A DNA stretch of 64,000 nucleotides, taken from positions 1,178,001 through 1,242,000 of the forward strand of contig CANLNT010000001.1 in NCBI GenBank assembly GCA_947492825.1, read 5' to 3'. The notes under the pieces are model-generated. The model was not told the DNA's origin, searched no databases, and saw only the letters and a list, made by a program, of their open reading frames with translations. Below, one piece after another: positions 17,884 through 28,890 of this stretch. Both the position numbers and the translations under genes were made by a program. Source of the DNA: an uncultured Paracoccaceae bacterium (GTDB lineage: Bacteria; Pseudomonadota; Alphaproteobacteria; Rhodobacterales; Rhodobacteraceae). The first letter of the stretch is position 1. Each line of letters opens with the position of its first letter.

Positions 17884-19278
17884 TCAGGCCGATGCATCCT
17901 GAAGCCGGGCGAGTGTTTCCTCACGCCCGAGGACCAGCATCATGTCGAAAACACTGGGGGAAACCGCGCGACCTGCCAAAGCTGCACGAAGCGGCCCGGC
18001 AAGCTGTCCCAATTTCTTGTCGTGGCGCGTGGCCACATCGGAAACGGCTTCCTCCAGCGTGCTGCGTGACCAGCTATCACTTTGCAGGTGCGGCGTCAAT
18101 TCTGAGAGTATACCACGGGATACCGAATCCAGCTGTTTTGCTGCTTTCTCATCTGGTGTGATCGGGCGAGATGTCAGGACAAAGTGTGCCTTTTCAATAA
18201 GTTCCGGAAGCGTCTTCGCACGTTCTTTAAGGCAGTACATCGCTTTCAAAAATCCGTCCGACTGCGTTTCCGTCAGCATTCCCGCACCGGTTGCGGCCAG
18301 AAAACCCTGCACTTCATGCAGCAGCGCAGCATCGTCAGCCGCCGCGATATGCTGGCCGCAGATATTATCCAGTTTTTTGAAATCAAAGCGCGCCGGTGAT
18401 TTGCCGATCCCGTCCAGATCAAACCACTCGCGCGCCTGCGCGTCCGTAAAGAATTCGTCATCCCCGTGGCTCCACCCCAATCGGGTCAGATAGTTGCGCA
18501 TCCCGGCAGCCGGATACCCAAGCGCCTGATATTCCGCCGCCCCCGTCGCACCATGACGCTTTGACAGTTTCTTGCCATCCGGCCCAAAGATCAGCGGCAC
18601 ATGCGCCAGCACCGGTGCGGCCCAACCCATCGCGGCATAGATCATGTTCTGCCGAAACGCATTGGCCAGATGGTCGTCGCCGCGGATCACATGGGTCACG
18701 CCCATATCGTGATCATCAACAACCACGGCCAGCATATAGACCGGCGACCCGTCAGAGCGGAGCAGGACCATGTCGTCAAGCTGCTCATTCTGCCATGTCA
18801 CATCGCCCTGCACCTCGTCATGCAAAGTGGTCTGTCCTTCGCGCGGTGCTTTGACGCGCACGACAAAGGGCGCATCGGGTTGTTGATCTGCTGGCACATC
18901 GCGCCAGGGCGACCGAAACAGAGTTGATGTCTTTTCGGCGCGCGCCTTTTCGCGAAAGGCTTCAATCTCTTCGGGCGTGGAATAGCACTTGTAGGCGGTG
19001 CCGCTCGCCAGCATTTGCTGTGCCACTTCGACGTGCCGGTCCGCGCGTGCGGCCTGGCTGATCGGCTCTCCGTCCCAATCCAGCCCCAACCATGTCAGCC
19101 CGTCCAGAATGGCCTGCCGGTTTTCCTCCGTTGACCGCGCCTTGTCGGTATCCTCGATCCGCAACAGGAATTTGCCACCCCGGCCACGGGCATAAAGCCA
19201 ATTAAACAAGGCCGTGCGAGCGCCGCCAATGTGCAAAGCCCCGGTCGGGGAAGGCGCGAAACGGGTGACAACGGACAT
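17884..19278 (-). CDS. gltX: Glutamate-tRNA ligase
   Basis: This class I aminoacyl-tRNA synthetase charges tRNA-Glu. The protein is 464 residues from the ATG at 19278, giving [19 protein letters not shown] with the HIGH-type motif HIGG. The KMSKS-type motif is KKLSKRHGA near 245. An in-frame start 75 bp upstream (19353) adds a non-conserved leader and abuts the comEC start. Alphaproteobacteria often carry two GltX copies, so discriminating or non-discriminating activity is undetermined. It lies divergent from comEC. Confidence 0.96.
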   Translation of the reverse strand: MSVVTRFAPSPTGALHIGGARTALFNWLYARGRGGKFLLRIEDTDKARSTEENRQAILDGLTWLGLDWDGEPISQAARADRHVEVAQQMLASGTAYKCYSTPEEIEAFREKARAEKTSTLFRSPWRDVPADQQPDAPFVVRVKAPREGQTTLHDEVQGDVTWQNEQLDDMVLLRSDGSPVYMLAVVVDDHDMGVTHVIRGDDHLANAFRQNMIYAAMGWAAPVLAHVPLIFGPDGKKLSKRHGATGAAEYQALGYPAAGMRNYLTRLGWSHGDDEFFTDAQAREWFDLDGIGKSPARFDFKKLDNICGQHIAAADDAALLHEVQGFLAATGAGMLTETQSDGFLKAMYCLKERAKTLPELIEKAHFVLTSRPITPDEKAAKQLDSVSRGILSELTPHLQSDSWSRSTLEEAVSDVATRHDKKLGQLAGPLRAALAGRAVSPSVFDMMLVLGREETLARLQDASA

Positions 19279-19353
19279 GGGCGTTAACCTTTGGTTTACC
19301 GAAAATGGGGCAGTCTTGCAGCGCGGGATAAGCCTTTGAAAGGGCGGTGACAA

Positions 19354-21486
19354 GTGCAGCTCCTGACACAGATGGTCGATGCGGCACTGGCCCAGCGGGG
19401 AAACCTGATTGGGTGGGTGCCGGTCTGTCTGGGGATCGGGATCGCGGGTTACTTCAGCCTGCGGGTGGAACCGGAACTGGTGGTCTGGGCATGGGTCGCC
19501 GGGGCCGCCTGTGGGGCTTTGCTACTGGCGCGGTTGATCCCATTCGCAGCACAGCCGCTTGCCATCGGTCTGGCGCTGGTGCTTTGCGGTGCGATGCTTG
19601 CCAAGTGGCAGGCTGTCGCGGTGGACGCGCCCATCCTGACGTTCCGCTACTATGGCCCGATCGAGGGGCGCGTGGTCAATATCGACCGCTCTGCAAGCGA
19701 CGCACCACGCCTGACACTCGATCAGGTCCGACTGGACCGCATCGCGCCCGACAGGATGCCCACCCGGGTGCGCATTTCCGTGCACGGCGATCAGCCCCTC
19801 ACACAGTATCAACCGGGCGAGGTTCTGATGACCACTGGCCATCTGTCACCGCCATCAGGCCCGGCAGAACCGGGTGGGTTCGACTTTCAGCGCCATGCCT
19901 ATTTCGACGGTCTGGGCGCTGTCGGCTATACCCGCAACCCGGTGCTGCGGGCGGCCCCCGTCAGCCCCGGCAGTTGGCGTCACTGGATCTTTGCCAAACG
20001 CATGGCGATTTCGACAGCCGTGCAGCAGGCCATGCCCGGTGAAACCGGGGCCTTCGCGGCGGCCATCATGACCGGCGACCGCTCTGCGATGGGGCAGAGC
20101 ACGCTGCAAGACCTGCGCGCTTCAAACCTTGCCCATCTGCTGGCGATTTCGGGGCTGCACATGGGCCTTTTGACGGGCTTTGTCTTTGCGGCCCTGCGGT
20201 ACGGGCTGGCCCTTTGGCCGCGCGCGGCCCTGCGCTGGCCGGTCAAGAAAATCGCCGCCGTCTTCGCGCTGATCGTTGGGGCGTTCTACCTTGCGCTGTC
20301 GGGCGGCAATGTCGCGACCGAGCGTGCCTATATCATGGTGTCAGTGATGTTCGTGGCCATCCTGCTGGATCGACGTGCGCTGACATTGCGCGCCGTGGCG
20401 ATGGCCGCGATCCTCGTCCTTGTCCTGCACCCAGAGGCGTTGCTGGGCCCAGGATTCCAGATGTCCTTTGCCGCGACCACGGCGCTTGTGGTGGTCTTTG
20501 GGCAAATGCGCCATCTGGACCTGCAGCGCCTGCCCAAGTGGACGCGCCCGGTGTTGTCAGTCGTGATCTCTTCCTTTGTGGCAGGCCTCGCGACGGCCCC
20601 GATCGCCGCGGCACATTTCAACCAGATCGCGCACTACGGGCTGATCGCAAACCTGCTCAGCGTGCCGCTGATGGGCACGCTGGTGATGCCCGCCGCTGTG
20701 CTGGCGGTCTGTCTGGCACCTTTCGGCCTTTGGGGCATCGGCCTGTGGCTGATGGAGCTTGGCTTGCGCTGGATCCTCTGGGTCGCCCGCACGGTCGCGG
20801 CACAAGACGGCGCGCTCAGCCATGTGCCGTCCCCGGCGGGCTATGTGCTGGGCATTCTGACATTGGGCCTGCTGTGGTCGGTGCTGTGGCACGGCCGCGC
20901 CCGCTGGGCCGGATCGGTGGTGGCCGCCCTCGCGCTGCTGCTTTGGACCCAGACCCAACGCCCGCAATTGTTGATCGCCGACAATGGCGCATTAATCGGA
21001 ATGATGACCCCGCAAGGCCGTGCCCTGTCGCGCGGCAAGGGATCGGGCTTTGTCGCCGGCATTTGGCTGGAAAATGATGGGCAACCGGTGGATCAGGAGA
21101 TCGCCGCAAGCCGTCCGGGGCTCGATGTGCAGGGCAGGGTGGTGCGTGCCGCGCTTGGGGATTGGGAGGTGCTGCATGTCTCGGGCAAGACCGCCCTTGC
21201 TGAACTGCAGGGTTGTGGTGGCGCCGACATTCTGATCAGCAATCAGACAGAGGTGACAGATCGGCCCTGTCTGGTGCTCGACGCCCGTCAATTGCGACAA
21301 CATGGGGCCATTGCAGCTTCACTGGATGCAAACGGGGCGCTGGTGCTGACCACAGCACGGGACGTCACCGGCACACGGCCCTGGAATGCCCATGCGGCGC
21401 GGGGTGGCGTCCCTGATCTGAACGCTGCAATCGCAAAAGGACCGCAAACTGCGGCCCCTTTGTCGCGCATTGCGTTGGGTCAGTAG
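19354..21486 (+). CDS. comEC: ComEC/Rec2 family competence channel protein
   Basis: This inner-membrane protein would pass single-stranded DNA during natural transformation. It is 710 residues from a GTG start. The N-terminal DUF4131-type region (about 20-180) is followed by the polytopic competence domain (about 230-490) with the hallmark [14 protein letters not shown] near 262. The C-terminal 200 residues do not show the HXHXDH motif of the metallo-beta-lactamase domain, as in many alphaproteobacterial forms. It runs divergent from gltX, and its stop overlaps the lexA stop region by 7 bp. No other com genes are in the window. Confidence 0.9.
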   Translation: MQLLTQMVDAALAQRGNLIGWVPVCLGIGIAGYFSLRVEPELVVWAWVAGAACGALLLARLIPFAAQPLAIGLALVLCGAMLAKWQAVAVDAPILTFRYYGPIEGRVVNIDRSASDAPRLTLDQVRLDRIAPDRMPTRVRISVHGDQPLTQYQPGEVLMTTGHLSPPSGPAEPGGFDFQRHAYFDGLGAVGYTRNPVLRAAPVSPGSWRHWIFAKRMAISTAVQQAMPGETGAFAAAIMTGDRSAMGQSTLQDLRASNLAHLLAISGLHMGLLTGFVFAALRYGLALWPRAALRWPVKKIAAVFALIVGAFYLALSGGNVATERAYIMVSVMFVAILLDRRALTLRAVAMAAILVLVLHPEALLGPGFQMSFAATTALVVVFGQMRHLDLQRLPKWTRPVLSVVISSFVAGLATAPIAAAHFNQIAHYGLIANLLSVPLMGTLVMPAAVLAVCLAPFGLWGIGLWLMELGLRWILWVARTVAAQDGALSHVPSPAGYVLGILTLGLLWSVLWHGRARWAGSVVAALALLLWTQTQRPQLLIADNGALIGMMTPQGRALSRGKGSGFVAGIWLENDGQPVDQEIAASRPGLDVQGRVVRAALGDWEVLHVSGKTALAELQGCGGADILISNQTEVTDRPCLVLDARQLRQHGAIAASLDANGALVLTTARDVTGTRPWNAHAARGGVPDLNAAIAKGPQTAAPLSRIALGQ

Positions 21487-22166
21487 GTGCGGATCAAGCC
21501 CACCAACCGGCCCTGTACCTTGACCTGATCATCATTGAAGATGCGGGTTTCATATGCGGGGTTCGCCGCTTCAAGCGCGATTGTGCTCCCCTTGCGACGC
21601 AGACGTTTCAGCGTCGCCTCCTGATCCTCGACCAGGGCCACGACGATATCACCGTCGTCTGCTGTCGTGGTCTCGCGGATCACCACGACATCACCATCAT
21701 TGATGCCTGCGTCGATCATTGAATCGCCCTTCACCTCAAGCGCGTAATGCTCGCCCTTGCCCAGCATCGACTGCGGGACGGCCACCGAATGCGACACCTC
21801 TGAAATGGCAGCAATCGGCACACCGGCAGCAATCCGGCCCATCACGTTGATCTCAATCGCGGCGGCAGTGACCGCCTGTGACTTCGGTGGAATGCTGTCC
21901 GGCCGGTCGCCGTCAATCACACGCGGGGCAAAGCCCGGCTTGTCCGCCATCGCATCGGGTAGCTTCACAATTTCCAGCGCCCGCGCACGATGCGCCAGAC
22001 GCCGGATAAAGCCGCGCTCTTCCAATGCGGTGATCAGGCGGTGAATGCCCGATTTGGACCGCAGGTCCAAAGCCTCTTTCATTTCGTCAAAACTGGGCGG
22101 GACACCATCGCGTTGCACGCGCTTGTGGATGAATTCCAACAGATCGAGTTGTTTTTTCGTCAGCAT
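21480..22166 (-). CDS. lexA: SOS-response repressor LexA
   Basis: The protein is 228 residues. Residues 1-65 form the winged helix-turn-helix that binds SOS boxes. The C-terminal S24-type autopeptidase domain has the scissile A114-G115 in RIAAGVP, catalytic Ser149 (KGDSMIDAG) and Lys187. RecA filaments trigger its self-cleavage. The ATG at 22166 gives the canonical [12 protein letters not shown]; an in-frame extension to 22244 would run through the SOS box and promoter. The gene is autoregulated through the GTTC-N7-GTTC box at 22213-22227. It follows moeA but has its own promoter. Confidence 0.97.
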   Translation of the reverse strand: MLTKKQLDLLEFIHKRVQRDGVPPSFDEMKEALDLRSKSGIHRLITALEERGFIRRLAHRARALEIVKLPDAMADKPGFAPRVIDGDRPDSIPPKSQAVTAAAIEINVMGRIAAGVPIAAISEVSHSVAVPQSMLGKGEHYALEVKGDSMIDAGINDGDVVVIRETTTADDGDIVVALVEDQEATLKRLRRKGSTIALEAANPAYETRIFNDDQVKVQGRLVGLIRTY

Positions 22167-22212
22167 CGAAGCCTCACAATTCAGGTCACGTGTGGCGGCA
22201 CGTTTTGCGTAT

Positions 22213-22241
22213 GTTCTACGCATGTTCCCGTTTTGTGTCAA
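22213..22241 (-). promoter_or_regulatory. lexA promoter with overlapping LexA (SOS) box
   Basis: On the minus strand TTGACA (22236-22241) and TAGAAC (22213-22218) are separated by 17 bp. The alphaproteobacterial SOS box GTTC-N7-GTTC (22213-22227 on the plus strand) covers the -10 region and part of the spacer. LexA bound here would block RNA polymerase, giving autoregulation. The box starts 47 bp upstream of the lexA ATG. Confidence 0.9.
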
Positions 22242-22244
22242 CAA

Positions 22245-23420
22245 TCAGTGTGTCAGGTCGATAATCTCTAGCAAATCACCGGGCAGGTGCGCACCGTCAT
22301 TTGGGGGGCGCACGGCGAGCGCATTGGCCGCGGCCAGCACCGTCAGAAGCGCGCTGTCCTGACGTTCGAACACGGTGACAGTGCCATCTGCCACCTGCGC
22401 GCGCATATAGTGTTCGCGCGGGCCATTGCCGGGCAGGGCATTCACCAGCGGCAGGCGGCGGCGTGGGGCAGCCTGCGCGGGCATCCCAAGCATTGCGCGC
22501 AAGACCGGCAATACAAAGATATGGCCGCACACCATGGCAGAGACCGGGTTTCCGGGCAGGCCGATCATCATCGCACCATCCAGACGCCCGGCCATCAGCG
22601 GCTTGCCGGGCCGCATCGCGATCTTGTAGAACGCCCGTTCCATCCCGCGCGCCGCGGCCACACCACCGACCAGATCATGATCACCGACAGAGGCACCCCC
22701 GATCGTGATCACCAGATCAGCTCCCTTTGCCAGATCAAAGGCAAGGTTCAGCGCCGCATCCGTGTCGCGGGCAATGGGCAACAGGCGCGGCGCGCCACCA
22801 TGCTGCGCGATCAATGCGGCCAATCCATGAGAGTTCGAGGCGATGATCTGATCCGGCCCTGGCACTTCACCGGGTTGCACCAGCTCATCCCCCGTGGCGA
22901 TGATCGCCACCTGCGGTTTGCGGGTCACGTCGACCTGCGCGATATTCATCGCCGCCAGCAGGGCAATGTCCGATGGGGTCAGCAGGCGCGGGGACAAGGC
23001 ATCGCCCTTGGCGAAATCGGCACCCGCGGGGCGAACATAAAGCTTGGTGTCATGCTCTGGCTGGACGGTAATCACATCACCTGCGCGCGTCACATCCTCT
23101 TGAATAATCACCCGCTGCGTGCCTTCGGGCATCGGCGCGCCGGTAAAAATCCGCACCGCTTGACCCGGACCGACGCGGCTCGCAAACCCATGCCCGGCAG
23201 CAGATTCACCAATCACGTCAAAGCTTTGGCTCGCTGCAACCTCTGCAACTGGCACAGCATATCCATCCATGGCAGAGGCGGCAAAAGGCGGCTGGGTGCG
23301 CGTCGCATGAACCGCCTGCGGCATATAGCGACCGGCGGCCAACCCCAATGGCACAGTTTCCACATCCAACGGCCGGGCCAGCGCAAAAAGCGCCTCCAGC
23401 GCCTGATGGGTTGAGATCAT
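22245..23420 (-). CDS. moeA: Molybdopterin molybdotransferase MoeA
   Basis: The protein is 391 residues and inserts molybdate into adenylylated molybdopterin to make molybdenum cofactor. Family blocks seen are ASAMDGYAV near 48, [10 protein letters not shown] near 91, the MoCF-biosynthesis signature ([12 protein letters not shown] near 238) and [11 protein letters not shown] near 285. The gene overlaps moaC by 4 bp. The order trpC-moaC-moeA-lexA is typical of Rhodobacteraceae. A tungstate transporter (tupABC, about 44-46 kb) could feed the same step with tungstate. Confidence 0.95.
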   Translation of the reverse strand: MISTHQALEALFALARPLDVETVPLGLAAGRYMPQAVHATRTQPPFAASAMDGYAVPVAEVAASQSFDVIGESAAGHGFASRVGPGQAVRIFTGAPMPEGTQRVIIQEDVTRAGDVITVQPEHDTKLYVRPAGADFAKGDALSPRLLTPSDIALLAAMNIAQVDVTRKPQVAIIATGDELVQPGEVPGPDQIIASNSHGLAALIAQHGGAPRLLPIARDTDAALNLAFDLAKGADLVITIGGASVGDHDLVGGVAAARGMERAFYKIAMRPGKPLMAGRLDGAMMIGLPGNPVSAMVCGHIFVLPVLRAMLGMPAQAAPRRRLPLVNALPGNGPREHYMRAQVADGTVTVFERQDSALLTVLAAANALAVRPPNDGAHLPGDLLEIIDLTH

Positions 23421-23887
23421 GCCTCGAACCGGCCTGATTTGCCGCCGTCTTTCAGCACCACCCGCACACCGCCGATGACCATGTCCTTTTGCACCGCCTT
23501 GACCATGTCATGCACCGTCAGCGCCGCAACGGACACCGCCGTCAGCGCCTCCATCTCGACCCCGGTCTGGCCGGTTGTTTTGACCGTGGCCGTGATCCGC
23601 ACACCCGGCAAGGTATCATCCGGCACCAGATCAACGCTGACCTTGCTGATCGGTAGCGGATGGCAAAGCGGGATCAGCTCTGCGGTTTTCTTGGCGGCCA
23701 TGATGCCTGCCAGCCGCGCCGTGCCGAGCACATCGCCCTTGGCCGCCGTGCCGTCCTTGATGAGCGCCAACGTGGCGGGCGTCATGGTGATATGCCCCTC
23801 GGCCACTGCGATCCGCGCGGTGACGGCCTTGTCCGAGACATCGACCATATGTGCCTTGCCGCTGTCGTCGAAATGGCTCAGCGGCAT
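23417..23887 (-). CDS. moaC: Cyclic pyranopterin monophosphate synthase MoaC
   Basis: The protein is 156 residues. With MoaA it turns GTP into cyclic pyranopterin monophosphate, the first intermediate of molybdenum cofactor. It has [18 protein letters not shown] at the start, [11 protein letters not shown] near 76 and the [19 protein letters not shown] block near 112, with conserved His, Glu and Asp residues. It lies 1 bp after trpC and overlaps moeA by 4 bp, so it is co-translated within the trp-moa operon. Confidence 0.96.
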   Translation of the reverse strand: MPLSHFDDSGKAHMVDVSDKAVTARIAVAEGHITMTPATLALIKDGTAAKGDVLGTARLAGIMAAKKTAELIPLCHPLPISKVSVDLVPDDTLPGVRITATVKTTGQTGVEMEALTAVSVAALTVHDMVKAVQKDMVIGGVRVVLKDGGKSGRFEA

Positions 23888-23888
23888 C

Positions 23889-24701
23889 TTATAGACCCCC
23901 GCCAGTCAGTGGATTGGCAAGCAATGTGCGCGTGGCACCGGCCACATCCGCCTGCCGCATCAGGCTTTCGCCGATCAGAAAGGTCCGCGCGCCATAGCGC
24001 GCCATATCGGCCAGTTCCGCAGGCGTGTTCAGCCCGCTTTCACAAACGATCAACCGGTCATGCGGCACCTGTTTTGACAGGGACCGTGTGGTATCAAGCG
24101 TGGTCTCAAAGGTGTGCAGATTGCGGTTGTTGATCCCCATCAAGGGGCTTTTGAGGTGGCAGGCCCGCTCTAACTCGGCCGCATCATGCACCTCCAGCAG
24201 GACATCCATACCCCAGCTGATCGCTGCATCCTCAAGCTCTGCCGCTTGCGCGTCTGATACACTAGCCATGATGATCAGAATGCAATCGGCATGCAGCGCC
24301 CGCGCCTCGGCCACCTGATAGGTGTCGTACATGAAATCCTTACGCAGCGCAGGCAAATCACAGGCTGTGCGGGCCGCCGTCAGAAAGCTGTTGTCGCCCT
24401 GAAAGGATGGCCCATCGGTCAGCACTGACAGGCACGTCGCCCCACCTGCGGCATAGGCCTGCGCCAAAGCGGGCGGGTCGAAATCTTCGCGGATCAATCC
24501 TTTGGACGGGCTCGCCTTTTTGATCTCTGCGATCAACCCGTACCCCTCGCGCGACGCGCTTTGCAACGCTGCCGCAAAGCCGCGCACGGGCGGGGCGTCC
24601 ATGGCCGCAGCCTCAACCGCGGCCAGCGGGGTCTGCGCCTTGGCGGCGGCGACCTCTTCCAGCTTGTAGGCTTTGATGTGTTCAAGGATCGTGGCGGTCA
24701 T
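23889..24701 (-). CDS. trpC: Indole-3-glycerol phosphate synthase
   Basis: The 270-residue TIM-barrel enzyme closes the indole ring from CdRP in tryptophan synthesis. The blocks [13 protein letters not shown] near 57, [13 protein letters not shown] near 118 and [13 protein letters not shown] near 186 are present, with the catalytic Lys and Glu residues in those motifs. The start overlaps the ung stop by 4 bp. It is not fused to TrpF. Confidence 0.97.
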   Translation of the reverse strand: MTATILEHIKAYKLEEVAAAKAQTPLAAVEAAAMDAPPVRGFAAALQSASREGYGLIAEIKKASPSKGLIREDFDPPALAQAYAAGGATCLSVLTDGPSFQGDNSFLTAARTACDLPALRKDFMYDTYQVAEARALHADCILIIMASVSDAQAAELEDAAISWGMDVLLEVHDAAELERACHLKSPLMGINNRNLHTFETTLDTTRSLSKQVPHDRLIVCESGLNTPAELADMARYGARTFLIGESLMRQADVAGATRTLLANPLTGGGL

Positions 24702-25345
24702 GGATCAGCCCAATGTATCGGAGTTTGCCCCCGCTCAATAAGCCATTGATTGACGGTTGAAAACGGGCGCGACCCGAAAAACCCGCGATAGGCTGACAGG
24801 GGGGACGGATGCGCAGTCTTTAGAACCAGATTGCGGCCCGCCTCTGGCGCAAACCGCTGTGCCGGGCCACCCCACAGCACATAGGCGCGGGGTGCGTCCT
24901 GCAGATGGGCGATGACAGCGCCGGTCAGCTTGTCCCAGCCCAGTTTGGCGTGGGCCTTGGCCTGACCCTGCGGCACAGTCAGGGCGGTGTTCAGAAGCAG
25001 CACGCCTTGATGGGCCCAATCCTCAAGATCTGTCTTGTTACGACTTTGCCCCGTATCGCTATGAATTTCCTTGAAGATATTGCCAAGGCTGTCCAGCCGG
25101 CCACCGAAATCCGCAGGGATCGAAAACGCCAGACCATCCGCCTTGCCGGGCGAGTGATAAGGGTCCTGACCCAGAATGATCACACGCGTCTGGTCGGGTT
25201 GGCACAGTTCCAACGCACGAAACACGCGGTCCACCGGCGGAAAAATCGGTCCGGCCTCTGCAGTCAGCGCCTTCGCAATTCCCGGCAATTCGTTTCTAAA
25301 GAACGACAGATCGGCCCAGGCCCCCAGCCGCGACAGATCAAACAT
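24698..25345 (-). CDS. ung: Uracil-DNA glycosylase (family 1)
   Basis: This base-excision repair enzyme removes uracil from DNA. The protein is 215 residues from the ATG at 25343-25345; a GTG directly before it is an alternative. The water-activating motif GQDPYH lies at 59-64 (catalytic D61). [13 protein letters not shown] near 114 and [14 protein letters not shown] near 178 complete the active site. Unusually, the gene sits between trpD and trpC, its start overlapping the trpD stop and its stop overlapping the trpC start. It therefore appears translationally coupled to the tryptophan operon. Confidence 0.96.
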   Translation of the reverse strand: MFDLSRLGAWADLSFFRNELPGIAKALTAEAGPIFPPVDRVFRALELCQPDQTRVIILGQDPYHSPGKADGLAFSIPADFGGRLDSLGNIFKEIHSDTGQSRNKTDLEDWAHQGVLLLNTALTVPQGQAKAHAKLGWDKLTGAVIAHLQDAPRAYVLWGGPAQRFAPEAGRNLVLKTAHPSPLSAYRGFFGSRPFSTVNQWLIERGQTPIHWADP

Positions 25346-26361
25346 CACGCCGCCGTCGTGATCTTCGCCATCTTGGCAAGTGCGGTCTTCGCGTGGCCTG
25401 CATCAATGCTTTCCACAGCCATTTCAACACCTTGCCGAAGGTTGATCGCCTTGTCTGCCACCACCAATGCCGCCGCGGCGTTCAGCAGCACCGCGTCGCG
25501 GTAGGCACCGGCAGCCCCATCCAGCAAGGCGCGGAAGGCGGCGGCATTGTCCTCGGGCGTGCCACCCAGAATGTCCTTGAACGGATGCACAGGCAGCCCT
25601 GCGTCCTCGGGGTGAATCTCCAACGACGTGATCTGACCTTCTGCAAGGGCGGCCACTGCCGTAGATCCACAAATCGTGATTTCGTCAGTGCCGTCCGAAC
25701 CATGCACCAACCAGGCCTTTTCGGACCCCAGATCGCGCAGGGTTTCGGCCATCGGAAAGATCAGATCAGGCGCAAATGCACCAGTCAACTGGCGGGTGAC
25801 ACCTGCGGGATTTGTCAATGGTCCCAAGATGTTAAAGATCGTCTTTGTGCCAAGTTCGACCCGCACCGGCCCCACATGCTTCATCGCGGGATGATGCATC
25901 GGCGCCATCATGAATCCGATGCCAGCCTCGGCAATCGCGCGTTCCACTACTTCTGGGCCGACCATCACGTTGATGCCCATCGCCCCTTGCACATCCGCGG
26001 TGCCGGATTTTGACGACAAGTTCTTGTTGCCATGCTTGGCCACCGGCACGCCTGCGCCCGCGACAACAAAGGCCGTCGCGGTGGAAATATTCAGCGTATG
26101 TTTGCCATCACCACCAGTGCCTACGATGTCGATTGCGCCTGCCGGGGCCTTTACCGGCACGCAGTGTTCACGCATCACATGGGCAGCAGCAGCATATTCG
26201 GCCACGGATTCGCCCCGCGCCCGCATCGCCATCAAAAAGCCGCCGACCTGCGCAGGCGTTGCTTCACCGCGAAACAGAATGCCAAAGGCCAGTTCGGCCT
26301 GTGTGCGGGACAGGGGACCTTCGCTTGCCGCGAAGATCAGTGGTTTCATCGCGTCGCTCAT
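25345..26361 (-). CDS. trpD: Anthranilate phosphoribosyltransferase
   Basis: The 338-residue enzyme transfers phosphoribose from PRPP to anthranilate, step 2 of tryptophan synthesis. The PRPP-binding motif [14 protein letters not shown] is near 80-93 and the anthranilate-side block [16 protein letters not shown] near 108-123. [15 protein letters not shown]-type residues follow near 155. It overlaps trpG by 4 bp upstream and ung by 1 bp downstream. Confidence 0.96.
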   Translation of the reverse strand: MSDAMKPLIFAASEGPLSRTQAELAFGILFRGEATPAQVGGFLMAMRARGESVAEYAAAAHVMREHCVPVKAPAGAIDIVGTGGDGKHTLNISTATAFVVAGAGVPVAKHGNKNLSSKSGTADVQGAMGINVMVGPEVVERAIAEAGIGFMMAPMHHPAMKHVGPVRVELGTKTIFNILGPLTNPAGVTRQLTGAFAPDLIFPMAETLRDLGSEKAWLVHGSDGTDEITICGSTAVAALAEGQITSLEIHPEDAGLPVHPFKDILGGTPEDNAAAFRALLDGAAGAYRDAVLLNAAAALVVADKAINLRQGVEMAVESIDAGHAKTALAKMAKITTAA

Positions 26362-26939
26362 GCCGCCACCGGCACGATATCAAGGAAATTCTGCAGCAAC
26401 CTATGCCCATGCTCCGACGATATGCTTTCAGGATGGAACTGCACCCCGTGGATCGGCAGCGTCTTGTGCTGCAACCCCATGATCGTGCCATCGTCCAGCT
26501 CTGCTGTGATCTCTAGGCTGTCAGGCAGGCTCTCGCGTTCCACAATCAGCGAATGATAGCGCGTCGCAGCAAAGGGGCTGGGCAGATCGCGGAACAGACC
26601 CTTGCCGGTGTGGCGCATCTGGCCCAGCTTGCCGTGCACGATCTCGTGGCAGCGCACGACCTTGCCGCCAAAAGCCTCGCCAATCGTCTGATGCCCCAAA
26701 CAGACCCCCATCAGGGGTGTCTTGGTCTCGGCGGCGGCTTCGGTCAGCGCAAGGCAAATGCCTGCCTGCGCAGGATCACAGGGCCCCGGCGACAACAGAA
26801 TGGCGCTGGGGTTCATGCCCATCGCCTCTTGCACGTCCAGCGCGTCATTGCGGCGCACAACCACCTCTGTCCCCAACTCGCCCAGATAGTGAACAAGGTT
26901 GTAGGTAAAGCTGTCGTAGTTATCGATCAGTAAGAGCAT
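26358..26939 (-). CDS. trpG: Anthranilate synthase glutaminase component (TrpG/PabA)
   Basis: The 193-residue class I glutamine amidotransferase supplies ammonia to TrpE. The nucleophile is C80 in GVCLGHQ, and GVQFHPES near 168 supplies His and Glu. [19 protein letters not shown] is the canonical start (ATG 26937-26939). A much longer in-frame ORF upstream to 27773 is only the Ser/Gly-rich antisense of the polysaccharide-deacetylase gene. It may also serve p-aminobenzoate synthesis. It is first in the trpG-trpD-ung-trpC-moaC-moeA unit. Confidence 0.95.
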   Translation of the reverse strand: MLLLIDNYDSFTYNLVHYLGELGTEVVVRRNDALDVQEAMGMNPSAILLSPGPCDPAQAGICLALTEAAAETKTPLMGVCLGHQTIGEAFGGKVVRCHEIVHGKLGQMRHTGKGLFRDLPSPFAATRYHSLIVERESLPDSLEITAELDDGTIMGLQHKTLPIHGVQFHPESISSEHGHRLLQNFLDIVPVAA

Positions 26940-26993
26940 GCAAACCACCGCCGGTTTCGAAATTGGGGCTACCGCTTCGGGTGATTGAAGCGG

Positions 26994-26999
26994 TATAAT
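26994..26999 (+). promoter_or_regulatory. Candidate -10 element of the polysaccharide-deacetylase gene
   Basis: There is a perfect TATAAT, but no convincing -35 element 16-18 bp upstream. Transcription from it would begin near 27006, too close to the ATG at 27010 for a normal ribosome site. This supports the GTG at 27076 as the true start. Confidence 0.35.
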
Positions 27000-27075
27000 T
27001 GCGCTATTCATGGCCAAGGGGCAGGTAAGCGTCAAGGCCGGGGCAGTGCGTGAATTGGGGCAAAGGGCAGGAATC

Positions 27076-28863
27076 GTGGCAAAAGGCGTCATTCGCGGAA
27101 CGGTTTGGGGGTTGGTGCTGGGCGGTGCTGGCGTTGTGTCGGCATCTTTGGTGGCACCGCAGCCTGCGGGCAACACGCCGCCTGCGCCGCCACAGGTCGA
27201 CGTGGCAGAAACACCGACCGTGGCAACGCCCAATCCATCCATGCCCGAATCCACTGCTGCGACAGAGCCGACAGAGGTGGCGGCGACACCGCGCGTGGCA
27301 GCGCCCCAGCAATCGGTGACCGCGCCCATCGCAGACAGTGATCCGCTCGCGCTGCCTGAAACACCCGACATCGCCGTGACACTCGCCTTGCCCGATGCGC
27401 CTGACGTGCCCGACATCGCACCCGAGGCGGAAGAACCTGTGCTACCCAACCCGCAATCGCTCGCCCCGCAGGTGCCCACAAACGAAGGTGACCTGGTGAT
27501 CGAAACCACGCCCGCCACGCCGGTCGAAGTGGTGGATGCGGAACCTTCTGACACCGATGAACCCGCACCTGATGTGCAGGAGGTGCTGCCCGTTGAAACG
27601 CCGCCCGCCGTGGCAGAGGCCGCCCCGGCAGAGATCATTGATACATCGCCCGACCGCGCCACCCCGGTCGAAGAACCCGATGTGGCAGAACTTGCCGATG
27701 TGGCACCAGAGCCCGCGCCGGAACCGGATGCGCCGCAAGAGGTCGCGATGGCCGATGTGGCCGCACCAGCCACACAACCCGCCGCTGACGTCGCCCCGGT
27801 CGCACCAGCCGAACAACCTCAGGCCGAAACCGCGCCGGTCGCGCCCGCAGACCAACCCGAGGCCGAAGCCGCGCCAGCAGCACCGGCTGAGACACCCGAA
27901 GTGACCACACCAGAAGTCATCACAGCGCTGCCAGAAGAAGACTCCGCCCCAGACCTGGCCGAAGCCGAGGTTGAGACCGCACCAGAGTCCCCAGCGCCAG
28001 ACGCCTTGGAAACAACGGATACTCCGGATTCTCCGGCAACACAGGATGCCCCCGTCGTGGTCAGCATCATCGACGCGCCCACCAACAGCCTGCCGCAAGG
28101 TGCGGGTGGGGTGAAGATCAACCGCGTCGGTGGCAGCACCGCAGTCGAAGAGGCCCCAGAAGATCCAGCGCCCGCGCCACCAGACATCCCCGACGATGCC
28201 CCGGCGCTGCAACGCTATGCCGCCACCTTTGAGAACCCCGATGACAAGCCGTTGATGGCGCTAATCCTGCTGGATGATCCCGGTTTTGCCGAAGCCCCGC
28301 GTGCCCTGTCAGAGGTGCCGTTTTCCGTCACCGTCCTGATTGATCCCGCATTGCCCGGCGCGGCAGAGCGGATGGCCGCCTACCGCGCCAACGGCATCGA
28401 ACTGGGTGTCGCGCTATCCCTGCCGCAAGGCGCGCAGCCTGCGGATGTTGAGGTCGCACTCGAGGCCAGCTTTGGGACGCTGCCGGAAACGATTGCGCTG
28501 GCCAACACCGGCGCTGCCAACCGCACGGCCACAGGCCAGATGCTGGCGGCGCTGGCCGCAGAAGGGCGCGGCTTCATCAGCCTGTCCAGCGGCTTGAACA
28601 GTGGGTTGCGCGCGGCAGACGCCGCCGGTGTCCCTGCGGTTGAAGTGTTCCGTGATCTGGATGGTGACGGCCAAGACGCCCGCGTGATCCGCAGGTTTCT
28701 CGATCAGGCGGCGTTTCGCGCACGCCAGAACAGCGGCGTGGTGGTGCTGGGCCGGATGCGAGCCGATACTCTGTCGGCGCTGATCCTCTGGGGCACCGCC
28801 AACCGTGCGGGGCAGGTGGCCATGGCACCAGTCTCGGCCCTGATGCAAGAAGATCCGAATTAG
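27076..28863 (+). CDS. Divergent polysaccharide deacetylase family protein (YibQ-like) with long Pro/Ala/Glu linker
   Basis: The protein is 595 residues from the GTG at 27076, which has AAAGGGCAGGA before it; an in-frame ATG at 27010 is the alternative. An N-terminal membrane anchor ([23 protein letters not shown]) precedes about 350 residues of acidic Pro/Ala/Val-rich linker with recurring TAPVAPA and EPAPE units. The C-terminal 210 residues match the divergent polysaccharide deacetylase domain ([27 protein letters not shown]). It was probably an envelope-anchored NodB-fold protein, but several metal-binding residues are not evident and activity is unproven. It lies opposite to the trp genes, between trpE and trpG. 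Confidence 0.85.
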   Translation: MAKGVIRGTVWGLVLGGAGVVSASLVAPQPAGNTPPAPPQVDVAETPTVATPNPSMPESTAATEPTEVAATPRVAAPQQSVTAPIADSDPLALPETPDIAVTLALPDAPDVPDIAPEAEEPVLPNPQSLAPQVPTNEGDLVIETTPATPVEVVDAEPSDTDEPAPDVQEVLPVETPPAVAEAAPAEIIDTSPDRATPVEEPDVAELADVAPEPAPEPDAPQEVAMADVAAPATQPAADVAPVAPAEQPQAETAPVAPADQPEAEAAPAAPAETPEVTTPEVITALPEEDSAPDLAEAEVETAPESPAPDALETTDTPDSPATQDAPVVVSIIDAPTNSLPQGAGGVKINRVGGSTAVEEAPEDPAPAPPDIPDDAPALQRYAATFENPDDKPLMALILLDDPGFAEAPRALSEVPFSVTVLIDPALPGAAERMAAYRANGIELGVALSLPQGAQPADVEVALEASFGTLPETIALANTGAANRTATGQMLAALAAEGRGFISLSSGLNSGLRAADAAGVPAVEVFRDLDGDGQDARVIRRFLDQAAFRARQNSGVVVLGRMRADTLSALILWGTANRAGQVAMAPVSALMQEDPN

Positions 28864-28890
28864 CGGGGCCAAAGCCCGGTCTACACCTGC

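Noticed and set aside
19279-19353. 25-codon N-terminal extension of gltX
   Set aside because: Not conserved in type; [13 protein letters not shown] is the usual start, and the extension would run right up to the comEC GTG.
26940-27773. A Ser/Gly/Ala-rich 278-residue minus-strand frame continuous with trpG
   Set aside because: It is the antisense of the Pro/Ala/Glu-rich linker of the deacetylase gene; trpG begins with a canonical [11 protein letters not shown] at 26939.
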